The notes under the pieces: model-generated
The model's input: the letters and a program-made list of their open reading frames with translations, nothing else
What the model was told of the DNA's origin: nothing
The model's database searches: none
Program-made: the position numbers and the translations under genes
Shown here: piece by piece, positions 34,301 to 47,420 of the stretch
Layout: each line of letters opens with the position of its first letter
How positions within the stretch are numbered: the stretch's first letter is position 1
Assembly (NCBI RefSeq): GCF_030272615.1
Contig: NC_081414.1
Span: 48,660,501-48,724,500 of the forward strand
DNA from: Cryptomeria japonica
Taxonomy: Eukaryota > Streptophyta > Pinopsida > Cupressales > Cupressaceae
Length of the DNA stretch: 64,000 nt
Direction of reading: 5' to 3'

Positions 34301-37300
34301 TAGCTAGTTACTATTGTATTTTAAGTTTTTCCTGATATAAATTTTGTTATAATGCACCTCTTTTCTCTTATTATTCTTCTATTGTACTAAGGTTAAGAGT
34401 GACTTGCAAGGCACAAATATATGACAAAGCAAGTCACTAGCTTGACCTTAGGGTTACCTAGGGTAATGTGGGGTTAGGATTGTTTATTGCATTTCTAGAA
34501 TCTTCCTTTCTAATCCAAATAAACACCAAAACACTCATTTACCTTTTGACAACCTTCTCCATCCATTGAGATCTAAACAAGCCTTTCAAACTCTTCTCTT
34601 AGTCTATTTCTTAAAATAATTTTTATTTTTTTACCAATTATAGTATCTACTTTGCTTGCTTTTGAATCTATAGTGTTGACCATTCTATAATATTTTATAA
34701 GGAAATGGAAACAAATTAATATCAATATGTAAATAAATTAAAAAGTAAAACAGTAAGGAACTTATATTTACTTTTTAGAAATTGAGATATGATTTAAGAT
34801 ATGTTCGAGAATTGTGTAATGACACAATTAATAATTATTATAAGATTATGGATCATGTTTTTTGCAAGATGGGTGAAAAATGCTTCAAAACAATGTAAAA
34901 TGTTCAATGCATATGTTGAATGAATGCATATGTTGAATGAAATACCACTTACAAAACAAAGAAAAATAAAAACAAACTACTTAGTGTGCAGAAATAAAGA
35001 TCAATACAATAATGAATGAATGAAAAAAGTAATATCTTGTTCATTGCCTATTAGATTAGATTCATATACTTCTATAAAACGCAAAGACGTTTTTTATCAA
35101 AAAAAAAATTTAAAAATAAAAGGGGAGGTGAAACAATTCAATCTCCTTAAAATAGCATGATTCTCACAAATCAATCTTGTAAAAATTGGGAAATAAAATA
35201 GGAAATCTTTTAAAAATCAGAAAATCAAATAAACATATCATTATTATTAACTATATTGCATAGATAATACTTATAGATGATTTACACAATATATGTAAGT
35301 GGATGGATGTATTCAAATGTATAATGATGTATTATTTACTCCAACACCTCTCTTTCAACACAAACTTAGATGGGTGAAATGGAAGGGTCCCAGCAAGTAG
35401 GCCATTATTAGATATCCATAAATAAAAAAGTGTCTCCACAAATAGATATGCCACCTAAGAAACAACTTCCCCCATATTGTAGATGATGAAGGTTGAAGAA
35501 AATAGGCTAATAAATAATGTTGGAGTATGCCCATCCACATCAATAAATACATATCCCTTTCACAAGAAAGAACCCTCATGTTACATATATATTGAATTCC
35601 CATTCCAAAAGTGGAATGGACAAAAGATGATGTGTGAAATGGACAAAAGATTAATATGTTTAGAAAATATTTGCATTTTCATGTTTGTGTTAATATTATT
35701 AGATCCGATTAGTAGATAAGTACAATTGTAGAGTGGGCCATCATGAAAGCATTTAAAGATGAAGATGAAAGAACACGAAAGCTTATACATATCCTCATTA
35801 CATCAAAATAAAATGATAAATTTTAGAATGTTCTCATTAAATTGAAAAACAATGTCATCAATAATCTCAACAAGGTTCCAAAGATGACATTCTTAGAACA
35901 AATATGCCATATCTTGTGTTTATCACAATATGGTGAGTCTTGTAAACAACAGTGTCTTTCAAATCTCTAATGAACAAAGAAAATAAAAATATGATATAAT
36001 TTCTAAATACAAGGAAGACCACTAGAAAAATTCAAACACAACTACCTATGTATACTCCCACCTACCTCTTGGAAACCCTAATACTCCATTAATTATCGAG
36101 TGTGATCTTGTAACCACTGGATCAAGTCTGCTAGTGCCCATTAATCATTGTTTATTCCTAAAGGCATAAATTCCAAGAGAAAAGAAAGTAAAAATGTCCA
36201 TGCCCAAATTAATCTAATAGTTGAAGTTAAAGAGATTGATATTTTCACACCATCTGCATGTCACCTTTTAGCGGATTTCATGGATTCCTTTTCAGCTTTG
36301 TACACTCAAATATAGACGTTATTAGACATCGAAATGATGGCAAATGCATATAAGGTGATTGTCATGTTTCCAAGTATCTCTATAAATCTCAAGAGGGCAA
36401 TTTCTACACACAAGCATTAAAGATAATGACATAGAGAGCATGGGCGACCTCTGCAATGCAAACAATCATATTTTTCTCTTAAATTTGAATACCTAGGCTG
36501 GAGATATAAATCTGCAAATTTTTTACTCCATTCACCATCCAAGCTACACAGTCTATTGCAATCAGGTACATATTAAAGCAAATGCTTGTAATCACGTCTC
36601 ATTGATTAGTTATTAGAATTTTATAAAAAAATAAAGAGTTTACAATTGGGAAATGATAAGTATGGTAATACTATAATATATTATAAATTGTCATTTGTAA
36701 TTGTCCATTTTTTGTTATGGATGAATGTCAATAAATTTGGAGAGAATCGTGAAGTACACGTGATTGTTACACAACATACCTAAATTATTATTTATTGTTG
36801 GCTATTTGTGATGATTGAATGTAAATTTGTGACCCAGTAAGACACCAATCATAAAAACTTTGACCTTCCACACACAAAATAACACAAAATAAAATCAACA
36901 AAAGCATGTAACGAATAACTGTAGGAGTAAAACATAGGTTTTATGCATGTTCACAATTCAATGATGTAAACCAAAGAAAATCTCAAGCAAGTTAGATTGT
37001 TAAAATTCTAGAAATATGTGTTCAATGGGTTTCTACTTTGCTATAGTATATAAAATATTAAATGAAAACAATTTAAGAGATTATACTATAATTATATGTA
37101 GATACACGTGCAAAGTATTATTTCAGCTATATAAGAGGTCTAATATAACTAATTGATCTTGAGGTAGTAACAAGTATAGGGGTCAAGTGTATATTTGGGT
37201 ACAGGTATTGATTATTGTAATCATGTTAAATGAAAACTGATTTGAAAACTTATTAAGAACGCCTTTAGAAACACCCTTCTAAGTCTCAACTAAGCTCAAA

Positions 37301-37850
37301 ATACAAAAGAGATTAACTGCTCTTGTACAAAAGCCTTTAACCTTCCTCAATTTGTTGATGAACCTCCATTTTACCATCATGAAGAAAACACCTTAACCTT
37401 GTAGCTAAGAATTTCTCCGAATGTGGACCTACACTTTCAGACCTAACACTCTATGAATCTACGAAGTTACTCATAAAAAAGATCTGACAAAATTATGATA
37501 CATAAGGGAAGAACAAGTCTCTATAGTAATGTTTGCAATTTCAAGGAAAGAAACATCAATTGATGAATCATCCCATATAAATGGTCAATCTAATAGATCT
37601 CCACAAATATCAAGTAGGACATCATCAAAAGTAGAGAGGTTCAAGCAGAAATCTACACAACTATTGGATAATGGACCAAATAGTACAAGGGTACTACAAG
37701 TGTTTTATTTGATACAAGATCTTGGAAACGACAACACAAATCCACACACTCTATAATTGTTGTTAGTCATTCATTCTTCTATAAAGGATCACATGGCTTG
37801 TGAATGAAACCCAAGGGATAAAATAAGAAACTATATTATGCAATAATCAT
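34301..37850. other. No gene; AT-rich with one dispersed repeat
   Basis: No coding sequence can be supported. The first few hundred bases may continue the 3' LTR. A dispersed repeat shared with 49070-49275 lies at about 35000-35220. The small open frames at 35483 and 37529 show no family features. Confidence 0.4.
35000..35220 (+). repeat. Dispersed repeat, copy 1
   Basis: 'Ctataaaa(c/t)gcaa', 'aaacaattcaatctcct' and 'gattctcacaaa..aatcttgt' occur in the same order and orientation at 49160-49275. The element type is unknown. Confidence 0.55.
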
Positions 37851-37855
37851 CTACC

Positions 37856-40455
37856 AGTTGATGTGTTTTTTAGGACACCTTGAACACAAAATAAAATACT
37901 AAGTATGATATTCTCCCTTTAACAAAGAAACCTCATATGCTAAATGATGTGATCAAATGAGATAATTCCAAGGTTTACAATACAAACAATCGACTTTGAT
38001 TTCTGGACAGACTCAAGGATGTACGATGTGAGATTGCTAGAATCACAAGGGGACTTACGTTTATGAGAATTGTTGGAACACGAGACTAACTTGAAAAATA
38101 ATGAAAAAAGAGATAAAAGGGTTAGGAAATGTAATCTAATCCTAAGAATGTAATAAACCATTGTTAACTCGGTGCAACTAAACCAAGCTTTGCTTCACCA
38201 TGAGGAAACAACTACACAAAGATGGTGCAATCTCCTAAGGATGAGCGAATGATTTTCATATCACTTGTATTCACACCAATGTTACAAACAATGAGAATAT
38301 AGCAATTGAAGTTAAGCTTTTAGATAAGTTCAGTTTAACCGCACACTGTAATTTGCAATCAACAAACTCCAAGTGGTATAAACATTAGGTTTCACCATTC
38401 ATCAATAATAAGATCTTCCATTCATTAACACATCTAAACTATGAGAAGTGAAGACCATGCAACAAGTTGAAATAGCACACAAGATTCACCATTTCTTCAA
38501 TGAAAGTAGTATGTTTATTGCAACAAGCCTTGGCAACAATCTCCCTTCTTCTACTCTACTCTAGCTACCAACTACTACTAACTATCTATTCACTATGGCC
38601 TATTGATCCATCATTAACCTTTTCAAACGAGAGGACTGAGCCTTATATAGAGGTCTCTTTACAATTCATTGGCTTAGATTAATTTGAGATTGATGACAAA
38701 GATTACAAGATAAAACCCTAATTACGGTTAGTTACAACTAACTCCTTTCCGCCAATGAAATAATTGCAATATTTGGGACACATGTCCTCTTTTGAATTTT
38801 AATAAATGAGAGATGATCTTTGGTATGCTAAACAATCTTCGATGTAGTGCCATGTGTCACTTTCTCCCTCCTTGGACGAATCAGGTACATTGAACTTGGA
38901 TGCACTGACTTGGAGTGGCTTGACTAGTTCAATAATGACTAGATGCCACCTCAGCGCACACATTTGCAAATCATCACAAAATGTATGTGATTGAGCAATA
39001 CTCTTACTACTCAACATTATTTAGTTGCTCAATGTGATGAAGATGGGGAATATTCTCAAATTGTAACATCTTTGTGTGATCAAGCTGACTTTCTAACTTT
39101 GTTTAACTTTTCTAAAACTATCTCTCCTTGATTGTGTTTTCTCTTCCAATCAATTGGGAACCAACTTTGTGATGTAATTTACCTTGAACATCTTACCTCC
39201 TAATAGCCCTTGATCTTGAAATGTGAACATTTGCTTGATGAAACATATGTTTGATGACGTTTTGATTTTGACCTTATGATGTCCAAGTGTGATGAAGAAC
39301 CCTTTTGTTCATGGTGTACCTGACCTTGATCCTCTTTGCAACATTGACTTGAATTCCTTGCCTCGATGTGTGGGGGTTTCCTCATGTTACAATTGTTCCC
39401 TCCAGCTAGCCTATCTTGATGTAAAGCTCCTCATTGTGAAGTAATCCCCATTGATCTCCCCTGGTGTTGATTGTAACCTTGGATTTCCTTAGGAAATTCA
39501 ACGTAATTGCAAAATATTCTTCATCTTGACCTTGAACTTGTCTTACGTTCTAGTGTAATGTTGAAATTGTGAAGTGAATATGTTAACTCCCTCTTTGCAT
39601 TAAAACATGATGTTGACTTTTGCATTGTTGAGGTATCCTTTATCATGATGTTGATCACTCCCCTCACTTGGCTGAGGTGTTCCCTTTTTGTAGTGTGATG
39701 ATCCTCATGCAAAGCAATGTTTTCCTTTCTTTCTCTCACGTCCTTGAGGTATGTTTTCTCAAACCTTAAATCCCTTGCGATGATGTTGTGTTGATCTCCC
39801 TCTACTTCATCAAATCATTCGTCCTCAAGTTCCAAAACCCTTGCACAACCTTAATCAACATCAATCTTCCTCAACATTGAGTGTGCCACCCTGCATATAA
39901 AATTCCTTGACCTGAGCACATACCAAGATGGGGCTTGTATGAAAGTTGCTAGAGCACACATTGAGAGTTGACTACACACATTGATAGGTGCAATTGAGAC
40001 CCCTCCATGCATTAGAGTGATTCAACGGTTGTGTTGCATAACTTTATGCGTGAATCAAGTGGGTTAACTTTTACTCCGCCAATTTTCCATAATTTTCCCC
40101 CTAAGTCCTACATAGTGTAGACTTGCAACTCATGGATCCAAGGTGATGTGCTTGTAGTTCACAATGGAACTACAAGAAAGCTTACTATTACATGCATAAA
40201 TATCAACCTCCAATGATATCTTGCTCCCCTTGTCATGCGACAATGTTTAACAATATTAGCAACTTTTGACAACACTTAGCAACTTTAGCAATGTTGACAA
40301 CATGACCTCAACCATTCAACCTTAACATTCCCAACACTCTCTCTCTCCCAAGCAAAGGTTAACGGTTGCGGCTACAACCTAACCAAGGCACTAAAGCTAA
40401 GAAAAATGTGGGGATCCTCATTTGTAAAGGGGTGATGTGTGAAAACGTCACAACG
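37856..40455 (-). repeat. LTR A (3' LTR)
   Basis: This 2600-bp LTR has on the minus strand a TATA box (CTATATAAGG, 38642-38651) that separates about 1.8 kb of U3 (right) from R-U5 (left). Terminal bases have drifted (agttgatg on the left, caacg on the right) compared with the intact giant copy. The small ORFs in it are not conserved with LTR B. Confidence 0.75.
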
Positions 40456-42119
40456 TCTAGCACCAATTCGAATAAATGTTCTTGAACATTTCAAAGATAA
40501 AGAGCCAATCCACACCTAGAAGCTTCAAATAATTCAACCAAACCTATCAAATGACTAGGAAAAGTACATTATGACTTGTAGAATCCCCACCATAACAAGC
40601 TATGTGGGTGATCCTAGCTTCAAAATCATCTAGGATAGAGACTCGTTGCCAAGCGTCTATAGCCCCGACGAGATTATCGTTGTAATCTCACACATATTGC
40701 TTCATTTCCAGTCAAACGTCCATAGCCTCAATGGAGTTACTTGAATATTCCCAAAGCCAAGAAAATTCTTTTCAGTTTTTCACTTCTTGATTTTTTTTCT
40801 TTTGTTCTTTTCTTTCTTTTGATACTACTTTTCTTTTCTCACATATTTTCCGCACTTTGGCTCATAAGCATTGAAACTCACATGGGTTTGAGAATCACAA
40901 TGGCATTGAAGTAGGATTTAAGATTTTTCACTAACCACGACTTCACCTAAGAAACCACAATGACTTAGAGAAATTGATCAAGTGTGTAGAAATATAGTAA
41001 TCAAAAGATACTAGTATAAAGACACAATAGGTGATTCCTTTTTGAGTCGAGTACAAGTCATAATCAAATGATAAAGCTAGAGAAGAATAACCTCATATTC
41101 TAAAGCACTTCATAAGTAGTTGTCTAGGAAATGGACCAAACATAAGATAGGAATTGTGCCAGCACTTGTGAAAATCAACACAAACACCTTTCTAACAAAC
41201 GAAGGCTCACACCTAAGACACTTAAACTAAGCAACGACTAACCAAATCAAACTAAAACTTAGAGAAAACTAAGATGAAGCAAACAAATGACTTGAACCAT
41301 CTAACAATCTTAGGCCAAATGACCCAAGACAAACTAAGAACAAGGCTCAACAAAACAACTAAACTAAAACACACAAAAGAAAACCTACCCTAAACTATAT
41401 ACGAAGCTCCTAGGCCGAACAAGACTCAAAATAGCAAAATATGTACGTTACTTGACATGATTTCTCAGTGTAACAAGAGCATGGAAAAAGTGATGGTTCA
41501 AAGTCGGGCAAACTCATCTTTGAATTCCATGAAGAAGGCTCTCACAATGCAACTCTCATACTCAATCAACACCTCACACAAGATTATGAGTTGTGGCATT
41601 TCATCGGGACGATGGTCAATCCAAATGCAAGTTGTTCTTCCCAAACCCTCATAATCAAATTCATAACGTTCAAAATTACAAGCAAGGAAAGAAACAACTT
41701 GGTGTGCTTTGTGCTTGAACGGTGATCCTTGTGTGCTATTACGCCCCAATGCATCTATGATAAGGGATCCTCAACAACCTCAAGTGGTCATCATTGGCGA
41801 TGTATCATTCCTCAGGCATTCAAAACATGTAAATCAAAAGTATCATCATTAGTGATCATATGATGGTGAATTCAAATGGAACTCTTGGATTGTAACCATA
41901 GAACATTTCACCTATTAGTTCCTCTTGAATCTTTGGCAATGGACTTAGCGTCAATTCAAATTGCTTTTCATACTCGGCTTCCATGATAACACCAAGTTCA
42001 TTGTCTTGCATAAACTAGGCATCCTTGTGTAGCTTTGTGAGCATATCTTCGAAAATTAGAGTCTCCCTAATAAGTTGATCTACAATTTTTTTCCCAATTT
42101 GTCTTCAAATGCCGACATT
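40456..42119. other. Element interior without assignable frame
   Basis: This is the 3' part of the interior on the minus strand. The 83-codon minus-strand frame at 41749-41498 has no motif. The plus-strand sequence 'tctagcaccaatt' at 40456 recurs at 43552, next to LTR B. Confidence 0.4.
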
Positions 42120-43125
42120 GATGGAGCACCCCTTTGACTTACTTATCATTCTCTAGCTCAATATCAATGATGTTTGAGATTTCTTCCTTTGAGACAACTT
42201 GAAGCTCCTCATTTGATTCCTCCTCTTCCTCACCAAGGATTACTTCCTCTTGAATAGGTGATAAATCTATGTTTGAATCTTCATCAAGAGTTGCTTCCTC
42301 TTGGAGTGTAAAGAACTCAATTCCTTGTTCTTGAAGTGGTCAAGCATCAAGTGATAGTGAGTCACGATGACCCTCTAAGTTACTGTTGCATTCTACTACA
42401 TTATCCTTCTCAATTCCTTGATGATGCTCTTCACAGGGGCATTTGCTTTGTAATTCATCATGTTTTAACATCTCCACTTATTGATCTTCACTTGCTACCG
42501 TCGTGTTTGCTTGGATATCTTCAACTATTTCCTCAACTCCCAATTCAACGCACTCTTTCTTAGGTGCAAGGGATACGAAGTTATCATTCACTGCTACACA
42601 TTCATTAGGCCCAATTGTGTTATCTTCTTGCAACTCATCCCTTTCACCATTGGATGATATGGTAATGCCTTATTCATCTTTTGTTCACCTATACTCCTCA
42701 GCTACAAGATAAGCACTCAAAATTTTGTCTATGATACACTCATTTGATGATTCTAGTAATCCATATTGGCATCTGACCTAGTTCAGGACTTCTTGGCACA
42801 ATGAACAAGTAAATCCCGAGTGGGGAGTGTTGTGAATCCTACGCCACCAAGGCAGTAATATACTTTCTAAGCACAATTCCTCATCGAGACTTGACTAATT
42901 TTCAATCAACCCTCTAAATCTTGTGAATTCGTCATTACATTGTGGAGCATTAAAATCGTCAAGTTCCACGAACACCTCTGGCTTAGCTATATTTCAAAAG
43001 AAAAAATTTCCTTGTAGCACTAGCTTGACTCTTGACAAGAATGCCAAGCAATGTAACTCATCATGCTCAATCGTGTCATTGATTCTACACTTCCTTGGTA
43101 CTACAAATTCGGGCAAACAACGTGA
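42120..43125 (-). pseudogene. Unrecognised interior coding remnant
   Basis: A minus-strand frame of about 330 codons is interrupted by several stops. Successive pieces read 'PEFVVPRKCRINDTIEHDEL', 'LAFLSRVKLVLQGN', 'VFVELDDFNAPQCNDEFTRF', 'LLPWWRRIHNTPHSG', 'FTCSLCQEVLN', then a long acidic tail ('ILGEEEEESNEELQVVSKEE'). A Cys-rich CSLC segment could bind metal. It resembles neither gag nor pol. The long continuity of sense despite stops shows that it was once a real protein of this element. I cannot name it. Confidence 0.5.
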
Positions 43126-43565
43126 GTGTAGCTATGCATTCAGAGTCCACCAAAGATGAAGAATATCAAACTTGTTGATCACTTTGTTCACACAAATGAT
43201 GAATTTGATGCCCATCCATTGAGAAATCTTTCTTTTTTGAAATTTTTGATTATTTTATTTCTATAAGGTCTTCAAATTTTCACTTTTTTGGGGGGGATTT
43301 TTTTAACATAAAAGAGATCTAACAAATCAAAAATGTAGCTTGCATGCTCATACTGGTTCAAGCCTACAATTGATTTGAACGTGAACTGCTCCCCCTTCCT
43401 CTTGTAAGTCTGATTGATGATCCAACATTTTCACCTTCCTTCTTGTGGTAATTCTATCGAGCATAGAAGATGACTCCACGGATTCTCCATTGAATTGACA
43501 GGCTTTGACATTCAATTGTTCATATGTTCAAGATTCGCATTCAACCTTCCTTCTAGCACCAATTA

Positions 43566-46500
43566 TGTTGATGTGTTGTTTAGGACACCTCAAACACAGG
43601 AATAAAATACTAAGTATTTTGTCCTCCCTTTAACAAAAAAACCTCATATGCTAAATGATGTGATCAAATGAGATGACTCCAAGGTTTACAATGCAAACAA
43701 GGCTTTGATTTTTGGATAGAGACATGGATGTATGATGTAATATTGTTGGAATCACAAGGGTACTTAAATTTATGACCCTGCTGAATGTGAGACTAACTTG
43801 AAAAATAAGGACAAAAGAGATGAAAGGGTTAGGAAATCCAATCTAATCCTAAGAATGTAAGAAACCATTGTTGACATAGTGCAACCAAACCAAGCTTTGT
43901 TTCGCCATGAGGAAACAACTATACAAAGATAGTGCAATCTCCTAAGGATGAGTGAATGATTTTCATATCACTTATGCACACCAACGCTATGAACAATGAT
44001 AATATAGCAATTGAAGTTAAGCTTTTAGATAGGTTCAGTCTAACCACACACTGCAATTTGCGATCAACAAACTCCAAATGGTATGAACATGAGGTTTCAC
44101 CATTCATCTAACACATTTAAACTATGAGAAGTGAAGACCATGCAACAAGTTGAATTAGCACCCAAGATTCACCATTTCTTAATGAAAGTAGTATGTTTAT
44201 TACAACAAGCCTTGGCAACAATCTTCTTTTCTCCTACTCTAGCTATCGACTACTACTAACTATCTATTCACTATTATCTATTGATCCACCACTAACCTTT
44301 CCAAATTAGAGGATTGAGCCTTATATAGAGGTCTCTTTGCAATTCAATGGCTCAAATTAATTCAAGTTCAACGGTTGAGATTATAAGATAAAACCCTAAT
44401 AAGGGTTAGTTATAACTAACTCCTTTCGACCAATGAAATAATTACAATACTAGGGGAACATGTCCTCCCTTGAATTTTGACAAATGAGAGATGAGGTTAG
44501 GTATGCTGAACAAACTTTGATGCAACATCATGTGTCACTAGCTCCCTCCTTGGATGAATCAAGTACATTGAACCTGGATGCGCTAACTTGGAGTGGCTTG
44601 ACTTGATGAATAATGTCTTGATACCACCTGAGCTTACGCCTTTGTAGATCATCACAAAATGTATGTGATTGAACAATATCTCTTGATACTCAACATGATC
44701 CAATTGCTCAATGTGATGAAGATGGGGCATATTCCCAAATTGTATCATCTTTGTATGATCAAGTTGACTTTCTAGCTTTGCTCAACTCTGCTAAAACTAT
44801 TTCTCCTTGATTACATTTGCTCTTCCAATCACTTGGGAACCTTCGTTGTGATGTACTTTATCCTAAACATCTTACCTCCTTATAGCCCTTGGTCTTGAAA
44901 TGTGAACATGTGCTTGATGAAACATATGTTTGATGACATTTTAATCTTGACCTTATGATGTCCAAGCTTGATGAAGAACCCTTTGTTCATGGTGTACTTG
45001 ACCTTGATCCTCTTTGTAACATTGACTTGAATTTCTTGCCTCGACGTGTGGGGGTATCCTCATGTTACAATTTTTCCCTTGACCCAGCCTATCTTGATGT
45101 AAAGGTCCTCATTGTGAAGTAATCCCCATTGATCCCCCCTTGTCCTGATTGTAACCTTGGAAGGCAATTGCAAAATATCCTTCATGTTGAAGACCTTGAA
45201 CTTGTCTTACTTTGTAGTGTGACGTTGAGATTGTGAAGTGAATATGTCAACTCCCTCCTTGCATTAAAACCTAATGTTGACTTTTGCATCATTGAGGTAG
45301 CTTTTATCATGATGTTGATCACTCCCCTCGCTTGGTTGAGGCTGTAGACACATAAAATTTAACATTTTATTCCCCAGTGAAATCATTTCATAATCTATCA
45401 TTATTTCATCTATTATATTTTTATCCATTAATATTATCATATATTTCATTAATATTATTATTATCATTATCATTTATAATATTATTTATCCATTAATATC
45501 ATTATTATAAATCATTATTTATTTTGCATCATTAATATTATTATTATTATCATCCATAATATTATTTACCCATTTATATTAATAGTACACACTATCATCA
45601 CAAACATATTACACTATGCAACCACCACTTACCACTTATTTGTGCCTTTCCATCTATCTATTTGCACCCACCTTACGCATGTGGGATTAAAACTTTCAAG
45701 CCTTATTATTTATCTCATATTCATCCCACAATGTGGACTCACCCGGAGAACATCTATAAAAACCAAGCCTCTCTCCCATTCTTCCATCCACAATTTTTGC
45801 ATTCAAGCTCTTGCATTTTTTTAGTTTGATCCTTCTTTCTTGCATATGCTCACTTTCACATTTCTTTGCAATCATATTTAATCTCCATTTTCTCATAGCT
45901 TTTATAACATGCATGTGTGTTTCAATTTTGATTTTTGGTTTGCATGCATGCTCTTTGCAGGTACTTCATTGTTGGGTGATTGATCAATCTGAATCTTCCC
46001 TTATAAGATCTCAGATCAGATTTTCTCACCTACAAAGGCATTCCTTCCTTGTAAGGTGACGATCCTCACGTGCAATGTTGTCCTTTCTTTCTCTCACATC
46101 CTTGAGGTATGCTTTCTTGAACCTAAAATCCCTTGTGATGATGTTGTGTTGATTTCCCTCTATTTTGCGAATCATTCATCCTCAAGTTCCAAAACCCTTG
46201 ACAACCTTGGGCAACATCAATCTTCCTCAACATCGAGCAAATGAGAGGTGGCACCCTGCATAGAAAATTCCTTGACCTAAGTGCATACCAAGATGGGGCT
46301 TGTATGAAAGTTGCTAGAGCACACATTGAGTTGACTACACACATTGATAGGCACATTTGAGACCCCTCCATGCATTGGCGGGAATCAAGGGTTGCATTGC
46401 ATAACTTTATGCATGAATCAAGGGGGTTAACTTTCACTTATCCAAATTTCCATAATTTCCCCCCTAGGTCCTACATAGTGTAGACTTGCAACTCATGGCT

Positions 46501-46808
46501 CCAAGGTTATGTGCTTGTCATTCCTGATGGAACTACAAGCAAGCTTACTACTACATGCATATACATCAATCTCCAATGACATCTTGCTCCCCTTGCCAAT
46601 CGACAACACTAAGCAACTTAAGCAATTTTGACAACCTTTGCAATGTTGACAACACAACCTCAACCATTCAACCCTAACACTCACAACACGCACTCTCTCT
46701 CGTAAGCAAAGGTTAACAACTATGGCTACAACCTAACCAAGGCACTAAAGCTAAGCAAAATGGAGGGTCCCTCTTTGTAATGGAGCAATGTGTGAAAGCA
46801 TTACAATA
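43566..46808 (-). repeat. LTR B (5' LTR) containing a solo LTR
   Basis: It is collinear with LTR A over its length except for a 697-bp insertion (solo LTR 45343-46034 plus TSD). Removing that leaves about 2.55 kb, matching LTR A. The minus-strand TATA (CTATATAAGG) is at 44320-44329. Confidence 0.75.
45343..46034 (+). mobile_element. Solo LTR inside LTR B
   Basis: This 692-bp unit starts TGTAGACACATAAAATTT and ends TCTCACCTACA. It is flanked by GAGGC (45338-45342) and AAGGC (46035-46039), a 5-bp TSD with one change. The empty site is visible in LTR A near 39670. On the plus strand it has a TATA box (CTATAAAAACC, about 45752-45762) and AT-rich microsatellite sequence (45400-45590). It is probably gypsy type. 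Confidence 0.75.
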
Positions 46809-46974
46809 GTACCAATTCTCTCCATTATTTCCAGTGAACCACGGGGACGCGTCCCCCCCCTTTTTGGGCGCGTCCCCCCGTCAGAAACGTCTCGGGGACG
46901 GGGGGACGGGGACGCGACGTCCCCCGCCGTCCCGCCACCGCCACCCAAACGCCGCCGGGACGCGGAGACGTCCC

Positions 46975-47160
46975 TGCGTCCCCACGTCTCCCAGGGAGAC
47001 GTGGAGACGTGGAGACATCTCCTTGGGAGACGTTTGGGCGTCTCCCAAAGAGACATGGAGACGCCTCCACGTCTCCTTGGGAGACGTTTGGGCGTCTCCC
47101 TGTCCTTCAAGAGACGTGCAGACGTCTCTCCAAGGACGGGGAGACGCCCAGACGTCTCCT
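46975..47160. repeat. GAGACG/CGTCTC repeat block in hAT element
   Basis: Repeated inverted and direct hexamers, including two copies of 'ttgggagacgtttgggcgtc' (47030-47049 and about 47087-47106), form a dense self-complementary block. Confidence 0.7.
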
Positions 47161-47316
47161 GTCGCCCCCACTTATATGCAATGTTTAAAATTAAAATTTT
47201 AAAAAAAAGTGAGTTTTTAAGTTTTTTGAGGGTTAAGGGGTAACTCTAATTGGACGTGGGCCAATAGAAAAATAACACCCGACGCCTTTAGAAAATAATA
47301 AAAGTATTTTTGGCCT

Positions 47317-47420
47317 CGCGGGGCGCTGCCCCTCGACCCCGCCCTGTATCGCGACAGGGAGCGCGCAAGGGGCGCTGCCCCTTGACCCCAACTTGGGGGC
47401 GCTGCCCCCAAACCCCCGTT
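47317..47420. repeat. Three GGGCGCTGCCCC units in hAT element
   Basis: The palindromic core GGGCGCTGCCCC, followed by an 'accccc'-like run, occurs three times about 40-50 and 30 bp apart. Confidence 0.7.

Larger units (their letters stand above)
37856..46808 (-). mobile_element. LTR element with 2.6-kb LTRs, minus strand
   Basis: Two direct LTR copies (37856-40455 and 43566-46808) flank a 3.1-kb interior. LTR ends read TGTTGATGTG on the plus-strand left, and 'cacatc.cccc' on the minus-strand start. TATA boxes and the interior remnant show that it faces left. The flanks ctacc (37851-37855) and gtacc (46809-46813) are a near-perfect 5-bp TSD. No gag, protease, RT or integrase is recognisable, so it is non-autonomous or heavily decayed. 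Its LTR ends match those of the giant unit at 54436-62034. Confidence 0.75.

Noticed and set aside
41498-41749. 83-codon minus-strand ORF in the LTR element interior
   Set aside because: No motif, and not clearly in continuity with the remnant at 42120-43125.
46751-47243. Overlapping ORFs of 80-150 codons on both strands in the GC-rich block
   Set aside because: They arise from lack of stop codons in GC-rich tandem repeats within the hAT element, with Arg/Pro/Ser-rich translations in all frames.
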